Positions 36,901-51,804 of a DNA stretch of 64,000 nt are shown here, one piece after another. A model generated the notes under the pieces. It did no database searches and was not told the DNA's origin. It was given only the letters and a program-made list of their open reading frames with translations. The DNA comes from Babylonia areolata (Eukaryota; Mollusca; Gastropoda; Neogastropoda; Buccinidae), in NCBI RefSeq assembly GCF_041734735.1, contig NC_134894.1, forward strand, positions 57,275,405 through 57,339,404. The letters are read 5' to 3'. The number at the start of each line of letters is the position of its first letter. Positions within the stretch are counted from its first letter, which is position 1. The position numbers and the translations under genes are program-made.

Positions 36901-37300
36901 GTGTTGCACTGTCTCTGTGCTGAGTTCTACTCTGTTTATCGTATGGCATGTATCGTAGTGTGTTTTTTTTGTATCAACTGAATCACCACAACTCACTAAG
37001 CCCAATTCCAAAAAGTACAAAATTAGTAGTGGTAGTCATCCATTTTTGCTGGTAAAAATAGTCTCACAAACACACACACACCCACTTACACACAACCTCA
37101 CACACACACACACACACACACACGCACATGCAAGCATACACACACATGCATAGGCACACACACATGCATAGGCGCACACACATGCACACAGAAACATTTT
37201 CACACACAAGCACATGCACACACACACAGAGACACACACACACAAACGCTCACTCTCTCACTCTCACACACAGAATCAGGAACACATGCATACATACATG

Positions 37301-37337
<37 letters not shown>

Positions 37338-39206
37338 ATCCCCCTCCCAAAAACGTGTACTTACGTTGTGCAGCTGGTTTCTGTTGTGCCAGTCCCACAG
37401 AGCTCTGAAAGGCAAACAGACAGATCTTTTCAAAGCAGTTTTCAACATACTACGACCAATAAACATAACACTCTGTGGAGTGGTGGCCTAGAGGTAACGC
37501 GTCCGCCTAGTAGGAAGCGAGAGAATCTGAGCGCGCTGGTTCGAATCACGGCTCAGCCGCTGATATTTTCTCCCCCTCCACTAGACCTGGAGTGGTGGTC
37601 TGGACGCTAGTCATTCGGATTTGACGATAAACCGAGGTCCCGTGTGCTAGCATGCACTTAGCGCACGTAAAAGAACCCACGGCAACAAAAGTGTTGTTCC
37701 TGGCAAAATTATGTAGAAAAATCCACTTCGATAGGAAAAACAAATAAAACTGCACGCAGGAAAAAATACCAAAAAAATGGGTGGCGCTGTAGTGTAGCGA
37801 CGCGCTGCGCTCTCCCAGGGGAGAGCAGCCCGAATTTCACACAGAGAAATCTGTTGTGATCAAAAGAAACACAAATACATGCAAATACAAATACAAAAAC
37901 ACTCTATAGTCACTGAACCATCTAAAAGACCTTCCTGGTGACAAAACACTGAAACACAGACATCTCACGGTCATTTCAGAACTGATGATGATATGATGAC
38001 GCACCTCACTGTAATTTCAGAACAACTTATGATGAGATACATTATATGCTTCTTTTTTTTTTTTTAACTTTAAAAAAAAATTGTACAATACAACAGTCAG
38101 TCATGTGGCAGTATTTTTCTGAACTTTTCACTTTACATGTAAACAACTCCTGTGAGATCCAAGCTGTTTTCTGTATACAGCATCTCACTCTGCAAGTAAA
38201 CATCTCCTGTGATAGGGTGGGCGGCATATCAGGGTGGGTGGGTTGGGGGTTGGGGGTGGGGGGGGGGTGATGGGTCGAAGTTGTTTCAGGAGAATGGGGG
38301 GGGGGGGGGGGGGAAGGGGGTGGAGGTGATTGTACATGTTTAAAAAAAAAAAAGTGGTAATTTTTAAATGTATTTGCAGATAACTGTCTACTGAGCTTAC
38401 TAAAGTGTTTAGCCACGTATTTGTTGAAATATCGTGTTTAATGCATTCTTTCTGTACCTGCATTTATCTTCTTCTTTTTTTTAATTTTTATTTTTAATTT
38501 CATTTTTAAAGAATTTCTGATAACTTGGAATAGGGTACCTTGTTCTGAAAATCAATGTTTCTTAATGTATGTGGTAGAATTAAAACATATCTCTTTTATA
38601 ATATCCAAGAATGTAATATTTTTATTACACATAATGCTACTGAAGAATTCATAATAACGAAATGATGATTTTATCATAGCGTCTTTTATTCGGAAATAGC
38701 GCTTCTTAGATTTTCTTTAAGATCCCTGTTATAATTTCTTTTACCAGAAATAGCGCTTCTTAGCTTTCTTTAGAATACATGTTATAATTTCTCTTACTGT
38801 GTTATAAAGCATGTTGTTAAGCTTTTACCACTTGAATATCTGAATTCAATCTTTTCACTTTTAAGTACAAATTTTGCTATGTTTATATATATATATATAT
38901 GTTAGACTCATTTTTTGACTGAGAGACTGATTGGTGTGAGGGACGAGCCTTTGAATGCACATGTAATTTCCAATCAGATTAATAAAGATTGTATTGTATT
39001 GTATTGTATTGCATTGTATTGTTTATCTCAGCTGTTTTCTGCATTCAGTATCTCACTGTTGCGTGATCCAGCTCTCTTAGTTCCTACTGCAGTTCACCAC
39101 TCTGTACACTGATGTCTCATCAACATTATACTGCCACACATCCAAGCTGTCCCTGCTTGCCACGAAATCCCTCCAACTGAACGTCTCTATTTATCATTAA
39201 TGTACT

Positions 39207-39261
<55 letters not shown>

Positions 39262-39284
39262 TATCATCAATCATATACATACAT

Positions 39285-39330
<46 letters not shown>

Positions 39331-39364
39331 GAGGGTCATTCAATAAATAAGGTGAATTTTTCGG

Positions 39365-39397
<33 letters not shown>

Positions 39398-40142
39398 TGC
39401 AAATCTTTTAAAAATTTATGTATATTCCAATACCTATAATAATGATATTATCATTATCAATAATGATGATGAAAAATTCATACAGCGCTTTTCCATGTAA
39501 AACATGCTCAACTGCACTGTACACTGTAAAAAAATTTGTTGAGTTAAAACATGCACTTAGACGCTTGAATGACAACTTAGATACATAACCCTGCACAAAC
39601 AACCAGCCAAACACCAACAGTAATTCATGTATGTACAGACACAAAACCACATCACACACATCACTCAACATATACATCAAACATGATAATACCTATTATA
39701 TTAAAATCTCATATCACAATACCGACATAACAACACTTGAAGCCATACCACAACATTTCAAACCAAATCTGAATACCTAAAAAAATAATCGCATACATCA
39801 CAATGTTGGAATCATGAACAACGCAAATCACAAGACTCAAAAATCACTCTCACTCTCCCTCCCTCCCTCCCCTCCACACAACACCTCAACAACACAGGCT
39901 ACACAGAAACACAGAAACAAGCACACATTCACTTCACGTGTTGCAGACGTCAAGAGATGTGAAATTCAGTACCAGAACCATAATCAAAACACAGGTAAAA
40001 AGTATGTATGTGTGTGGGAGTGAGTGCGAGTATATACGTGTGTTTGCAAGAGAGAGAGAGAGAGAGACACACACACACACACACAGAAAGACACAGAGAC
40101 AAAGAGAGAGACAGACTGAGAGAGAGAGACTGAGAGAGAGAA

Positions 40143-40173
<31 letters not shown>

Positions 40174-43100
40174 TGTGTAGAGTGTGTGTTTACATGTGTA
40201 TGCATTCATGTGTGTATGTTTCTCAGCGCTCACTGACTGAAACGCTGATATCATAACAAGCAGCATGGCACTGCACTGAAAGAATTAAAACTATCGAGCT
40301 GCTGAATAATGGTCCAAATTAACTGAGCTGAATAATGATGCTGTCTGTCAAAGGATAACATAATGCAGCATGCCCTCATATATGTGGTTAAAGAAAGGAG
40401 AAGCGGTCTGCACTAGTGCAAATACACACATGGCCATGTTTCCACATGCAAATGTCGGAAATTTCATTTCTCCATCTAACAGTCTTCAGCTGCCTTTTTA
40501 CGGGTGGTCATTAACAAAAGCTATCTTAAGGTATCTTATTTGCATAAATGCATAATCCTTCAAGTCAACACTATGGTATCTTATTTGTGAAAATTGTTCA
40601 ATACTTCAGGTCAGCTCTAATTTGGACACCTGAAATAAGCCAACATCAACATAATGTTTAATATACACTGTACAAAATAAGCTTACGGATGGTACTCATA
40701 CTGTTTTTCTAATGTAACAGTCATATCTTCATTACCATTCAATACAAAGCTTGTTTCACAAGCGTGATACACCACCACTGACAACAAACAAACAACAAAA
40801 AGCAAGAAATTGACATTCTGAAATGAATGAAGACATCAGACTATTTCATTTCATCCATCAAGACCAGTTTTCAAACAAGACAGGCAATACAGAGAGACAG
40901 ACAGACAGCCAGCCAGCCAGCCAGAGATGGAGACAGAGACAGAGACAAAGAAACAGAAACATAGTAAACAAAGTACCATAATGACAAATGTTGTATCTTC
41001 CAAATAAACTGAGTTTTACAGCAGAAAAAGAGACAGACAGATAGACAGACAGACAGAGATAGGGACAAAGATAGACAGATATAGGGACGGAGACAGACAG
41101 ACAGACAGAGAATGAGAGCCCTGTGCCCAAGCAGTATGATTATCAGCTCTACAAGGGGGACAAGCCAGGGGCAGTAATGCAAATCCATGAAAAGCAAGAG
41201 CAATTTTTTTTTTTTTTTTTTAATACTTTTTTCTGACTTCATGGACATTCACTCCTATTTAATGGTGGGCTTTTTACGTGTGAGACCATTTTTATCCCAC
41301 CATGTATGCAGCCACACACTGTTTTCCGGGGATGTGCATCCTGGGTATGTTCATGTTTCCACAAACCCATTAAAGACTGACATAGATTCAGTGTAATTAA
41401 TGTAAGTATTTGGGATTGTTGTTGTTTTTATAATGTGCATACACATGGGAGATTAAGGCACTAGCAGGTCTGCACTTACACTGACCTGGGAGATCAGAAA
41501 TATTCCCATCTTTAATTCCTCAGACTGAAAGTCGAACACGTTTCCCCCCTACAATATTGCAGTCATCAAAAATAAGAGCTGAACGAACTAGTACATAGCA
41601 AAATGCAAACTGAACACTTCTCAATCCACAGTACAAAAAAGACAAATCAGTTTTCAAATAATATGTCATCTGCAAACAGGAAGAAACAAGTAAAATAATA
41701 CCCTCTAAACAGTGTGATGTCAAAATGTGAACCTCTGTTTACCCTATCAGCTGCCACTTTCAATTTCAATCCTTTGGATTAGATCTAGATCTTTTTTCCT
41801 CCGATACAGACTGGTGCTTTCTGCACCCATGAGTCCTCGATAAAGTATGTGCTGTTAAAACATGGATCTACCTCTGAAAACAAACTATATCTGAGGACTA
41901 CAGTTTTGTTGTTTTTATTGGGGTTTTTGTTTGTTTGGTTTTGGTACACGAGATGCTTTTCGCAGACGAGGCAGCTCTGACAACTCACGCTGAGGAGGCA
42001 CTCCAGCGACTCATCAATCGCTTCACCCAAGCATGCAGAGAGTTTGGCTTGACTAATAGTCCGAACAAGAACAAGAACAAAACTTTAATCTCCAGGCCTC
42101 CGGCCCCTAGAAAGAGGTCAAAAGTACACAATATGGTGATCACTCAGCCACAACAAAATGTAAAATACGTACTAACTTAACCTGTAGAACAAAAGTGCTT
42201 CTTGTGCATAGTAAATTAATTCTAACTTTCATCATTGTTGTCACAGAATTCCTGTCATATCTTCAGGGCATTAAATATATAAATGCATAGTTTACGAATA
42301 CTGTAAACAGAACCATTCTTCATCAAGTGAACAAACGATTGACCTTCAGAGTTCAGATGTTTTTGCTGCAGGTTATTGTAAAGGACACAATTGTTTATAA
42401 AATGGTTTTCATCTTCGATTACATTACAACGTTTACATGCAGAAGACTAATGTCATGGGCCAGGACATGAGCAGCACCCTAAGCATGTCCACTGGTGACT
42501 TCACACTCGAGGTCGTGGAGGACTTCACATACCTCGGCTCCACCATCTCCAGTAGCCTCTCCCTGGACGCTGAGCTCAACAAGCGGATTGGCAAAGCAGC
42601 TACAGCCATGGCCCGCCTGGCAAAGAGGGTCTGGGTCAATCCCATGTTGACCATCAACACCAAGATGCAGGTGTACCAAGCCTGTGTGCTTAGCACTCTG
42701 CTCTATGCAGCAAGACATGGACCCTCTACTCTCGCCAAGAACGCAGACTCAACACATTTCACCTGCGCAACCTCAGGAGAATTCTGGGCATCACGTGGCA
42801 AGACCGTGTACCAAATAAGAAAGTCCTTGACCAGGAAGGCATCTCCAGCATGTTTGCACTCCTGACCCGGCGCCGTCTGCGGTGGCTCGGCCACGTCAGG
42901 CGAATGGATGATGGGCGAATCCCCAAGGACATCCATTATGGCGAGCTCGCCACTGGTTCCAGACCTGCAGGAAGACCTGTCCTATGCTACAGGGACCTCT
43001 GCAAACGAGACATGAGGGCAGGTGACATCGACCCAGCAGGTTGGGAGGTGGTGGCTGAAGACCGCAACAGCTGGAGAAGGACCGTGAAGTCATGTGTCCA

Positions 43101-43797
43101 GAGGAACGAGTGAAAGAGAGAACAGCACTGGGAAGAGGGAAGAGAGCGCAGACGCAAGAGGGAAGACTCTGTACCCTCTGAGCCACTGGGTGCGACTTTC
43201 AACTGCAACAGAGCCTGCCAATCCAGATTTGGACTGTACAGCCACAGCAGGCGCTGCAACTCAACAATCTGACTAAACCAGGTGCAGAGTTCCACTGTCT
43301 GCTGAGACAGATGGACGCCAACAACAAATGGGTTTTTGGTTTTTGTTTTTTTGTTTTTGTATTTGTTTCTTGTTGTTAATTATATCTGCAGAAAACACAC
43401 AAGACCTTTTTTTTTTTTTTTTTTTTTTAATCCTTGTCCACACAGGGAATTTTATTCTTCTTCATTTTATTTTTTTCTAACTTTGTACATGTTTCTCATT
43501 GTGAATTAAGCCTGAAGACGACACACACATGCAAGTCTAAAATTCCGCTGTGTGTTCTGCATTGCCCATTAATTAATTAATTAAATAGAAACCTGCATTC
43601 TGTGATGTGTACCTGTTTTGGGGCACACCTCCACAACACCTGTAATCTTTTTTCTTTTCTTTTTTTTTGTTTTTTTTTTTTTTAGGATCCATGAAAGCTG
43701 GTTCAAGCAAGCCATGAAACTAATACACAGGTGGGGGAGTGTGTGGGAGATGGGGATTGGGTGGGGGTGCAACAGGATGAGAGGGATGGCATTATGG

Positions 43798-43830
<33 letters not shown>

Positions 43831-44060
43831 AACAGTGCATTAGGAATCTGTTAGGGATTTTGAAAATAATGGGTTTAAAAAAACATGTATATATAAAAAG
43901 TGCAGAGCGGGGTGGGGGGTTGGGGGGGAGGGGGCAGGAACAAAAAGGGATTAAAAACACACACATACACACACACTTATACTATCTATATGCCTATACT
44001 TTTAAATATATATATATATATATATATCTCCATCTATCTATAATATATATATATATATAT

Positions 44061-44123
<63 letters not shown>

Positions 44124-45043
44124 CATATATAGAACCTGTAATGAAAAGTTAACTTTTTAGGAGAAAAAAAAAAATCAGTATCAAAGTAGTCAAATAGCAA
44201 TAAAAAGTACACTAACAATCGATAAGCAGACACCTGAGAAGTGCCCATCACCACCATCACGGCTGAGATGTGTACCGTTATGTTTTGGTGGAAAAAAAAC
44301 CATCTCTCTCTGTATACCTTACGTTCATCTGTGCTTGTAAGGACCGCATGATAAGCTGAGAAAGTGAGACGGCTGACCATGCAAGCAGAGGAGGGAACCG
44401 GGCAGTGAAAACAACCCATGGGTCTTAACAGACGAATGACTGACGCAAACAAAACAAACAAAAAAAAGTCTAAAAAAAATAACAAAACAAAATAAAGATA
44501 ATAACACTTATTACAATTACAAGATAAAACAAAAGAGAGGCAAGGCCTTCAAGACTCACTTGTGATACACTTAAAAAAAAAAAAATCCAAGCTTTTTATG
44601 TATTGAGTTTAATTTCAAAATGTAATGTTTAAGATGAAAAAGATCAGTTTAAAGCAAATTAAGTCCCCTAGCATTAATTACAGATTAATTTCCCTTTTTT
44701 ACCTCTGCACCAAAATGTTTGCAAAATAAATAAAACTTCCATGCTTAGCAAAAGAAGTTCCTGTTTGAACAAAAAATGATAATAATGACTGCTCTTGTTG
44801 TTGGGTCAGAATATCAGATCAAAGTGCCAAGTTCAGAGAATACAAAAAATAAAATATAACAGTAAATGCAGTTTGCATATAATTAGGCTTCATTTTTTAT
44901 TTGTTTGTGCCCATTCCAGAGGTGCAATATTGTTTTAAACAAGATGACTGGAAAGAACTGAATTTTTCCTATTTTTATGCCTAATTTGGTGTCAACTGAC
45001 AAAGTATTTGCAGAGAAAATGTCAATGTTAAAGTTTACCATGG

Positions 45044-45074
<31 letters not shown>

Positions 45075-47189
45075 ACCGAACACAAGTGAGTCAAAGAAGA
45101 AGCATGTTTCATAAATTCTTTCTAAAAGCCAGAGGAAGAAAAATAAGCACACACCACACAACACCCTGAAAGCTTTCTAGGGCATTTGAACTGTTCTCAT
45201 GCCTAGCACCAGCAAACACAACAACGATGACCCGCCTTCCCAAGGAGACAAAACTTCTGTGGGTTGACATCATTTACTTCCAAAACTGATTCATAAAAGC
45301 TACTGCTCTTCAGACTCAGAAACTAAAGACTACAATTATAACATAACAAAGAAAGAAAGAAAACAAGGACGGGAAGCCAAGGATGAAACAAAAACGACAC
45401 CGTGGTCCCAACGTTAGAATACTTTGGCTGTGTTCATTCAGTTAAAAGGTTTTTTTTTAAGAGAAAAGAACATAACGTTTGAAAACAATGATCACAATGG
45501 AATCAGCTTTAATAAAGCATACACTGCAATGATAAAGGCCCCAAGAGGAACGAAATGTTTCTACGAAATAATTATTGGAAAACCAGAAAAACCAAATGCC
45601 TGTAAAAATTGGGACTTGATTTTTGAAAACAAACTTGATTGGAAAAACATTTTTTTCAATTAAAAAAAAAAAAAATCCATGAGATAAGATTAAAATGGTT
45701 CCAGATGAAAATTAATTATCATATTCCTGTGACAAATTTGGTTTTGATGAAGATGGGAATACTCCCAGATAATATGTGTAATTTTTGTAAGGAAGAAAGA
45801 GATACAATTCTGCATTGTCTATGGGAATGTAACCATATACAACATTTTTGGAAGGAGATTTTGAGATATTTAAAAGAAGTGTGTTTACACTGTGATAGAC
45901 TTAACCTGAATGACACACTGGTGCTTTTTGGACATAACAAAATGAAAACTGATGAATGTTTCTCATATATTTTATTGATAGCTAAATTCTGTGTATACAA
46001 ATGTAGAATCAACAAAGTAAAACCAACACTACAAATGTTCAAAAAAGACTTCAAACAGGCATATGAAGTTGACAAGTATGCCTTTAACATAACTATGGAA
46101 TATAATAAGTTTGTGGAAAAATGGGCACTTCATAACTGTTTAATACAAGATTAAGCTAATACAATGCTACCTTGGAATTTTGCCATGGAACATATATTGT
46201 TTTGCTGTCGTGGACAGTACTTAGAACTTAATTATATGCTTACCCTATACTTTCTAATGCACAAAACACATAAATTCTGTATCTGTAAACCCTTGTCTGA
46301 ATAAAAAATGTAGAAAAAAAATGACACTTTGCAAATGTAAGATTCAATTCAAATTCAGTAGCATTCAGTATGATCAACATATCAACCATCTGAAAACCTA
46401 GATCATGGCATGATTCTGATATATGCTGGCATAGTAAAACCTAGATCATGGCATGATTCTGATATACGCTGGCATAGTAAAACCTAGATCATGGCATGAT
46501 TCCGATATATGCTGGCATAGTAAAACCTACATCATGGCATGATTCTTATATGCGCTGGCATAGTAAAACCTAGATCATGGCATGATTCTGATATACGCTG
46601 GCATATTCAGCTTTTCTAAATGGGTTCAGAAGCATTAATAGCAAGACTGGTTGATACTCTGAAGCCAAAATCAGTTCAATACACTGGGAATGTAAAAAAA
46701 AAAAAAAAAATGTTTCATTTGGGTTGGAAGCACGGCAAACATCTGAAGACTTCATCTTTTCCTTACCTTACTTGTTTCACTAAAGTCAAGATAATTGTCT
46801 GAAATCATGGGAATGCAAATTACTGGTACTGACAAATCAAAATACAATATTTTTTTCACTCAAGTCAAGATAATTGTCTGAAATCATGGGAATGCAAATT
46901 ACTGGTACTGACAAATCAAAATACAATATTTTTTCATTTAAGTCAAGATAATTGTCTGAAATCACGGGAATCCAAATTAAGGGCACTGATAAATCAAAAT
47001 ACAATATTTTACACAAAAGAACCGAAAAGCTTCCCTTTTACTTCAATTCAGGTGAACAGAACCAGGAGGAAGGTGGCAGAATGGTTAAGACGCTCAGCTG
47101 CCAATACAGAGAGTCCGTGAGGGTGTGGGTTCGAATCCCGCTCTCGCCCTTTCTCCTAAGTTTGACTGGAAAATCAAACTGAGCGTCTA

Positions 47190-47220
<31 letters not shown>

Positions 47221-50200
47221 CGTGTGCAGCACGCACTTGGCGCACTGAAAAAGAACCCATGGCAACGAGAGTGTTGTCCTCTGGCGAAATTACGTAAAAT
47301 GAAATCCACTTTCATAGGTACACAAATATGTAAGCATGCACTCAAGGCCCGACTAAGCGCGTTGGGTTATGCTGCTGGTCAGGCATCTGCTCAACAGATG
47401 TGGTGTAGCGTGTATGGATTTGTCCGAACGCAGTGACGCCTCCTTGAGAAAGTGAAACTGAAACTGAAACAGAACCAGCCTGAATGCAGAAAATATTGCT
47501 TACAAACAAGGATAACTACTGATTTCTCCTCCAAAACAAAACCCCAGTTCCATAAATAAATGTTCACAAAAGCTTTGCAACTTCTATGCTTTTAGACCTT
47601 CGCATAGCACAGAACCAATTTTACATTAAACAATTACTTTCAAATCAAAATTATTAGTAGTATTGCACAGGCAAACTCTCTTGTACCATTTCAAGTGCAC
47701 TGTGTTCCGTACAATTTTGAACAAAACAGAATTTTTCAACCCCCAGAAACAGAGGTACACCAACATCTAACCTCACCTCACCCCCAACATCCAGTCCCAC
47801 CCCATCTCCAGACTGCCACAGATATACACGCAAATTCCATCTCCTAGCTGACAGACGCATCCTGCCTCGTCTCCTCTAAAACTGACAGAAACAGTCCATG
47901 ATATCCGACGGGCGCAATAGCCAAGTGGTTAAAGCGTTGGACTGTCAATCTGAGGGTCCCGGGTTCGAATCACGGTGACAGCGCCTGGTGGGTAAAAGGG
48001 TGGAGATTTTTACGATCTCCCAGGTCAACATATGTGCAGACCTGCTAGTGCCTGAACCCCCTTCGTGTGTATATGCAAGCAGAAGATCAAATACGCACGT
48101 TAAAGATCCTGTAATCCACGTCAGCGTTCGGTGGGTTATGGAAACAAGAACATACCCGGCATGCACACCCCCGAAAACGGAGTATGGCTGCCTACATGGT
48201 GGGGTAAAAACGGTCATACACATAAAAGCCCACTCGTGTGCATACGAGTGAACGCAGAAGAAGAAGAAAAGTCTATGATATCCCAAAACTGACCCTCTAT
48301 TTCCAATCTTCTGGAAAGTTTGTATTTTATATCGCACTGCACCCTCAATCTGGTGAATGCATACCATCAGATTTTCCAGCAAAGTTAAGGTGAAATTCCA
48401 TAGGCCTCAAAAACTATTGCGAGCTCACATGTGAACTTCACATTGAAAGAAAAAAAATTGTATCAACCTCTTTGTCATTGTGTAAATTCATAGAACCAAA
48501 TTTCACTCGAACTTTTCAGACTTTTGCTTCGAGACTTTTCTTTTGCACAAGGGAGCAAAACGTTTGACTTCGCATACAAATTCTAACAATCTTTGGGCTG
48601 ATCCCTTCTCAGCTGAGGAAGTATTTGTTGAGATCCCCCTCCACCAAGTATGTTACTTGTCCGTTCTTAGAAGTATGTATATCTTGAAGATATTTTGGCA
48701 CAGATTGCTTGCTCTTATTGGACTGGAACCAGTTTTACTATCAAAACTGGCAGGTAAATTTTGCATCTATGGGTGGACAGCTCTTTTTTCTTGCAAATTT
48801 GGCACGAGTTTGTCACATGCTAATTTCACATCATTTTTCTTCGGGTCTTTGGAATTTATCCTTTACGAAGATGCTCAAAAAAAAAAAAAAAAATCATTCA
48901 CCCATTCATCCCACCATTATTGTTCACACAAAACTTTAATATTTCCCATGAAAAAGATACCCAGTATCAAGACTCATTTCTCAGTTCAGACTATTCACAT
49001 CTCAGTTACTGTTTTGGATTTTCATAGCAAAATGAATGTTTACAAAAATGTAACCAATAAACAACCAAGCAAATAAATAAGATAGGCCGCAAAAAAAAAA
49101 AATTAAAAAAAATGGCACAGCCTCAAAGTTTAACAAAACATCAAACTTTCAAGGACTTTAATCTGAAAGTAACTTACTTGGTTTGATGGCAGAGGCTTCA
49201 GGATGCAAATACTCAGCTTCGGCATTCTACGGTCACATGACAAGCAACAAAAATGATAATACAAACAAGGTTGAGATGGTCAATGCCTAAGAATGAACTT
49301 CCAGACAAGCCATTCCAATTTTTCTTCAGCCAGTAATGATGATGATGATGATAATAATAACAATGACAACAACAACAATAACAATAACAATAATGATAAT
49401 AATAATGATGCTGAACAATTTTCTCACGGACAGGAGGAAACCTGTAAACTGCGATGTGCCGAAAACAGCAGTTCATCTTACTTTCTTAGTAGCTTCCCTT
49501 CCATGTTCACACACATGCTCTGAATCAGAATGTAACTGATACATCACAAGATCTCTCTCATCTTATAAGATGGGGTGGACAAAACAACAATAACAACAAC
49601 AACAACAAGAGAGGCAAGGCCTTCAAGACTCACTTGTGATACACTGGAAAAAATATAACAGTAAATGCAGTTTGCAAAAAATTAGGCTTCATTTTTTATT
49701 TTTTGTGCCCATCCCAGAGGTGCAATATTGTTTTAAACAAGATGACTGGAAAGAACTGAATTTTTCCTATTTTTATGCCTAATTTGGTGTCAACTGACAA
49801 AGTATTTGCAGAGAAAATGTCAATGTTAAAGTTTACCACGGACACACAGACACACACACACAGACAACCGAACACCAGGTTAAAACATAGACTCACTTTG
49901 TTTACACAAGTGAGTCAACAAAAAGAAACTGAGAGAGAGAGAGAGAGAGAGTCATCAACTGCCTCTGTGCCTCAAGTCCAAAGCAGATGAGCTTGGGGCA
50001 GCTGTCACCTGGGCTATACTCATACCTGCACAACCCTGAACCTTCAAAAAAGAGAGAGAGAGAGAGAAAAAAAAAGTGCCCCCAAGACCTGTATGCAACT
50101 GAGGTGAAAAAAATAACAACAACAACAAAAAAACCCCTTTTGCCCTTATACAGTGGATGATAGTAATAGGAATGATAATAATGTGAAGGCACTATCCCCA

Positions 50201-51750
50201 CCTTTAACTCTTTCCATACGAACGGCGAAAGAGACGACGTTAACAGCGTTTCACCCCAATTACCACCATCAAAATATTGCAAGCGGAAGGCTCTTATACT
50301 GAAGACGTGAATGTTTACAAAGAATACCACAATTCTGATGACGGAAGCTATAGGTTGGGTCATTCAGACACCCACTGGACATCCGAGGAGTCTGTATAGA
50401 GGAGAAGAGAGGACTGGCTGTACTGAGTGAGTTAAGAGCAGGTTCACTGCCCGTTACAGTAAAAAAAATATATATAGTAGAGCAGTTAGAAATTCACTTC
50501 ACTTGAATGTGCCCTGATTATAATAATAATGACGATGATGATGATGACGATAATGATAATAATAATGATTACAATAAAATAATTAAAAATTATAATGAAT
50601 GGCATTCGTATAGCGCATTTCTCTGTGCAAATCTAGCCTCAGTGCGCTGGCAGTGTTCCATTCAGACACAGCCATGCCGAAAAATGACTAACCACGCTAA
50701 GCCACACACACACACACACACACACACACCTATGAACAGAAAACAGTTCAAATAAACAGTGGAGAGAAAAAAATCACAAATACTCTCTAACTAGTAGCCT
50801 CAGCAACTGTTGCAATTCAGTCCCTCTTCATGTACCTTTGTCACATCTGACAGGATGCATTAAACAGCTCACTAGAGTGAAGTTAAGGCCCAACACTCGG
50901 CTTATATCACACAAGTTTACATTTGGGCCAACAGCAAAGTGAGAGCTGTATCAATGGTTTCTCCAGTCAGTGGGAAACCATTTACAGCTTAGTCTTTTGT
51001 GAAGGACTATGACTCTCAAACTAGGAGGCAAAATTGCACTGGCTCTTAGTGCTGCAGCCTTGTGGGCTAGATGGCCTTTGGGAACCATCCCAACACCGAC
51101 TGTCCTAAAACCCTCTTGGCCGAGAGAATGGGGATGTACTTGAGCAAGAAACTCTCCACTATAATCAATTTCTAGCCCAAATAGTCGGAACAGCAGTTGC
51201 CTCCTCTGCTGTTCTGATGGTCATAGTCGGACACGACTGACTGTCATATATATATATAGAGAGAGAGTGAAGTTATGTGCACTTCACACTATCTTTTTTT
51301 TTTTTTTTTTGTTTTGTTTGTTTTCAATAAATTGTGTCAGTCTAATCACTTCAAAGAAGAAAGAAAAAGTTGAGTGCAGAAAATAAACTTCAGCATTCAA
51401 AGGTTAGATTCTAAAGCCCACACAAAAGCTAGGCTTGTGCACCTAATCACCTACACCACCAATGGATTAATCCGGTATCTCTCACAAACAAAACACCTTT
51501 ACATAATCAATGAGAGAGAGCAAAACATGAAAAAATGTTGTTTTGTTTTGTACAGGTGTGTGTTGTTCCTACAGTAAAACCATTTTGTAACATCACAATA
51601 GTCACGTTTGTCAAAAATTCAAATGGATACACAGACTGAGTAGTTCAATAAGCATTAGACATTCAATATCAGTGCGTAGGAACATTTCAGACACTTTTTA
51701 ACACGCCAGCACATACAGTCTGTTCTCTCTATCCCCCCACAGCACAACAG

Positions 51751-51804
<54 letters not shown>

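Noticed and set aside
35102-36949. Very long minus-strand open frame (615 codons) and plus-strand frames of 307-465 codons
   Set aside because: They are by-products of a stop-free pentanucleotide repeat. Several frames are open at once, and the composition is a five-residue cycle without a domain.
38140-38210. Open segment ETHFTCR-like around 38.2 kb as an SH2-gene exon
   Set aside because: It is an imperfect local direct repeat and no donor in the required phase was found.
40671-40720. Microexon between CAG and GTAAGC as the missing SH2-gene exon
   Set aside because: The 14-base version introduces a stop in the required phase, and the 8-base version is too small to support from sequence alone.
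48543-49076. Plus-strand open frame of 177 codons
   Set aside because: No recognisable domain, ends in a lysine run from poly-A, and lies antisense within an intron of the supported gene.
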